A stretch of DNA of 41,851 nt from Candidatus Melainabacteria bacterium. GTDB taxonomy: Bacteria > Cyanobacteriota > Vampirovibrionia > Obscuribacterales > Obscuribacteraceae. The notes beneath the pieces are model-generated. The model was not told the origin of the DNA, ran no database searches, and was given only the letters and a program-made list of their open reading frames with translations. The stretch is from assembly GCA_020854255.1 (NCBI GenBank), contig JADZFV010000173.1:1-41851 (forward strand), written 5' to 3'. The position numbers were made by a program, and so were the translations under genes. Shown here in pieces: positions 41,401 to 41,851 of this stretch (position 1 is the stretch's first letter; the number at the start of each line of letters is the position of its first letter).

Positions 41401-41817
41401 GATTTGTTGTGGAAACTGATACCGCCGTACCCGCAGGGTGTCGGTTCCGAATACGTGTGGCTGACCCGCGCTGCCGCGATGCCGATGCAAAAGGCTTTGA
41501 GCAAAGAAGAAAATCGATTGATTATCGAACACTATTCGAAAAATGATAACGATGCGCTTTTTCAGATCGGCAAAGCGATGATTGGAGTTTTGCAGACAGA
41601 GAAATTGATGGACAAACGCATAAACGTGCGCGAACTCTGCGATCTATCATACTTTCTTGGATCTAGAGAGACTTATTTGGGTGACCAGACTGCCGCCGCC
41701 AATTGGTATCACATGGCGCTTGAAACCGGACTCAACAAAGCATCCGAATCATCGCGCAACGCAGAGGCGATTCGCCGCCTGTCTGATTTCTATCCCGGCT
41801 GGAGCAAGAAACAGTAG
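38455..41817 (+). CDS. Large helical lipoprotein of unknown function
   Basis: Up to 1120 residues from GTG 38455, which follows an AGGGCGG sequence at 6 bases; ATG 38506 inside repeat copy E is a second possible start. A type II signal peptide is visible: LATRLIAATVAAMFLLTSC, with the lipid-attachment Cys at 58 (41 from the ATG). Residues about 195-275 form a Pro/Thr/Ser/Gln-rich, disordered linker. From about 280 to the end the protein is helical, with repeated Ala/Leu-rich pairs that suggest TPR- or HEAT-like units (for instance RRNFVRIAEAMGYHQEAVAL). No enzyme motif was seen. It is probably anchored to a membrane with a large periplasmic solenoid and may be co-transcribed with tmk. Confidence 0.7.
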   Translation: MIFAHVPQGKTSCLCDAMRRLSTEASGERTASVFGSPGNLATRLIAATVAAMFLLTSCSANKQVRFSSLFKEDDELTADIAFKIIEKSYRVKPDRRYLLALSDISFIVTGKPLQKVEAVFADGKWRIQSDKKNVTEINNFATFQDMHNSLSKYAHSLEGNQGQNRFSSNGKTVLNMAKIYGHFETQTQLIYGEHNKTSKQQDKQDTSPVPDAPQPPDLPQHANTPEKTKPGAAPTKSQPTHASEASLSTQPPDTSDSPGITEQVEDTQPMAPDPIDNLLLDFSPRSLFKAIEMLNARWKQSGGSQQSIDQAATALTGLSFQVADLAGTADNLLSKALAFTVLSKRYETVNARRNFVRIAEAMGYHQEAVALARDIDEEDPLRMYMLWQSGTVLAAIKQGLDSPEARFLYVKKLAQAEMLNQDDKYRPGEALLLPVSGFMQEAFATEPWNVDYTSLPMALFDELEDPKPKGLKTDSNKRKEPFFTRLNECFEKFPKWSEGSLIPQDLKIAFYQAFAYTYVLHNLQPENGSRTEIKAEKIFDDNFGTPQKSESGNSICTLAHDILNSRTGHYQVAKLLGDAVSAGDLGDYPRFLAYSEASRWFQNGDPKLISAAKTMFDNIDSRPESRYRAGKIAHNEILHPVLALQLDNLGFDADPDNVLAVDAAQQDVNFERLRKIADTRTRTPSHRARAMAALCVLAGSTDRGAKNLYVSRLGDLVAQTPGNFEVLRQYVQTAILAGKVPLAIANTKKWIAALKDAQPVAKAANQLLATLYYSNGNTQECLDLIDRQINNDVQRNIAEMYVNVLIQKGNIAKAEAFADTFYESNRIAPSALALKLQMLWKRKAFEEAALLLKKHPWCIKVEDWRREIYPAFKHTLAGFPNDSATAVRALAKEGFADSTDIGELARSFSFYGRDNTGFEVLSAVLSSSFSGHELNYLNLSTLAYSFLQKSENERIALKWIQEKVPPQFFTPLAMFAFQNGAYDLLWKLIPPYPQGVGSEYVWLTRAAAMPMQKALSKEENRLIIEHYSKNDNDALFQIGKAMIGVLQTEKLMDKRINVRELCDLSYFLGSRETYLGDQTAAANWYHMALETGLNKASESSRNAEAIRRLSDFYPGWSKKQ
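38497..38515 (+). repeat. Dispersed 19-bp palindrome, copy E
   Basis: Matches GGCGACGCCATGCGTCGCC at 18 of 19 positions. The ATG in its loop (38506-38508) is in frame with the large lipoprotein, so the repeat either encodes part of its N-terminus or supplies its start codon. Confidence 0.7.
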
Positions 41818-41851
41818 GGTCGACGCCCGTTGCCCGCTTCCTGCAGCCTAG

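Noticed and set aside
41819-41840. GTCGACGCCC near the right edge
   Set aside because: It resembles the left arm of the palindrome, but the right arm is not complementary, and the window ends soon after.

Overview
The window reads as a chromosomal segment of a Gram-negative bacterium with a lipid A-type outer membrane, about half G+C. The gene set suggests a non-photosynthetic relative of the Cyanobacteria (Vampirovibrionia/Melainabacteria, perhaps the Obscuribacterales). The clues are an OpcA partner for glucose-6-phosphate dehydrogenase, a three-POTRA Omp85/BamA, and an OstA-type LPS-assembly protein with a cyanobacterial-looking C-terminus. The lineage is inference from gene content only. 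I saw no rRNA, tRNA, insertion sequence, prophage or CRISPR array.

Layout from left to right. Positions 1-1640 hold the tail of an upstream gene and a DUF6745 protein. Then comes a minus-strand oxidative pentose phosphate operon, transcribed zwf-opcA-pgl-gnd and possibly running into recO (7897 down to 1767). A FAD-linked oxidase and an OmpR-type response regulator/sensor kinase pair follow on the plus strand (8217-12061). A minus-strand group (15127 down to 12163) encodes an orphan ribbon-helix-helix protein, a Gly-rich membrane protein, a CPBP metalloprotease and a two-helix membrane protein. selD-yedF (15511-17264) is a selenium module with overlapping genes. A second minus-strand group encodes an iron alcohol dehydrogenase, an SCP2 protein, a PfkB kinase and a 45-residue membrane peptide (20302 down to 17301).

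The second half is mostly cell envelope. An LptD-like protein overlaps a ROK glucokinase gene (20666-23832). Facing it is a minus-strand set in the order bamA-ompH-lpxD-lpxC-DUF4139 (30675 down to 24076), with a good promoter before bamA. Next is a minus-strand island of a secreted protein and three Tad-type minor pilins (34029 down to 30943), then a secreted subtilisin-like protease and a betaine-type aldehyde dehydrogenase, each followed by a hairpin terminator. The window ends with thymidylate kinase followed by a large helical lipoprotein (37743-41817).

Together the genes describe glucose entering through the ROK kinase and being oxidised by Zwf-OpcA-Pgl-Gnd for NADPH, beside lipid A synthesis, LPS export and outer-membrane protein assembly. 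The most unusual non-genic signal is a dispersed 19-bp palindrome (consensus GGCGACGCCATGCGTCGCC, a 7-8 bp hairpin with a CAT/ATG loop). Five close copies and one loop variant lie between genes, or in one case at a gene's 5' end.
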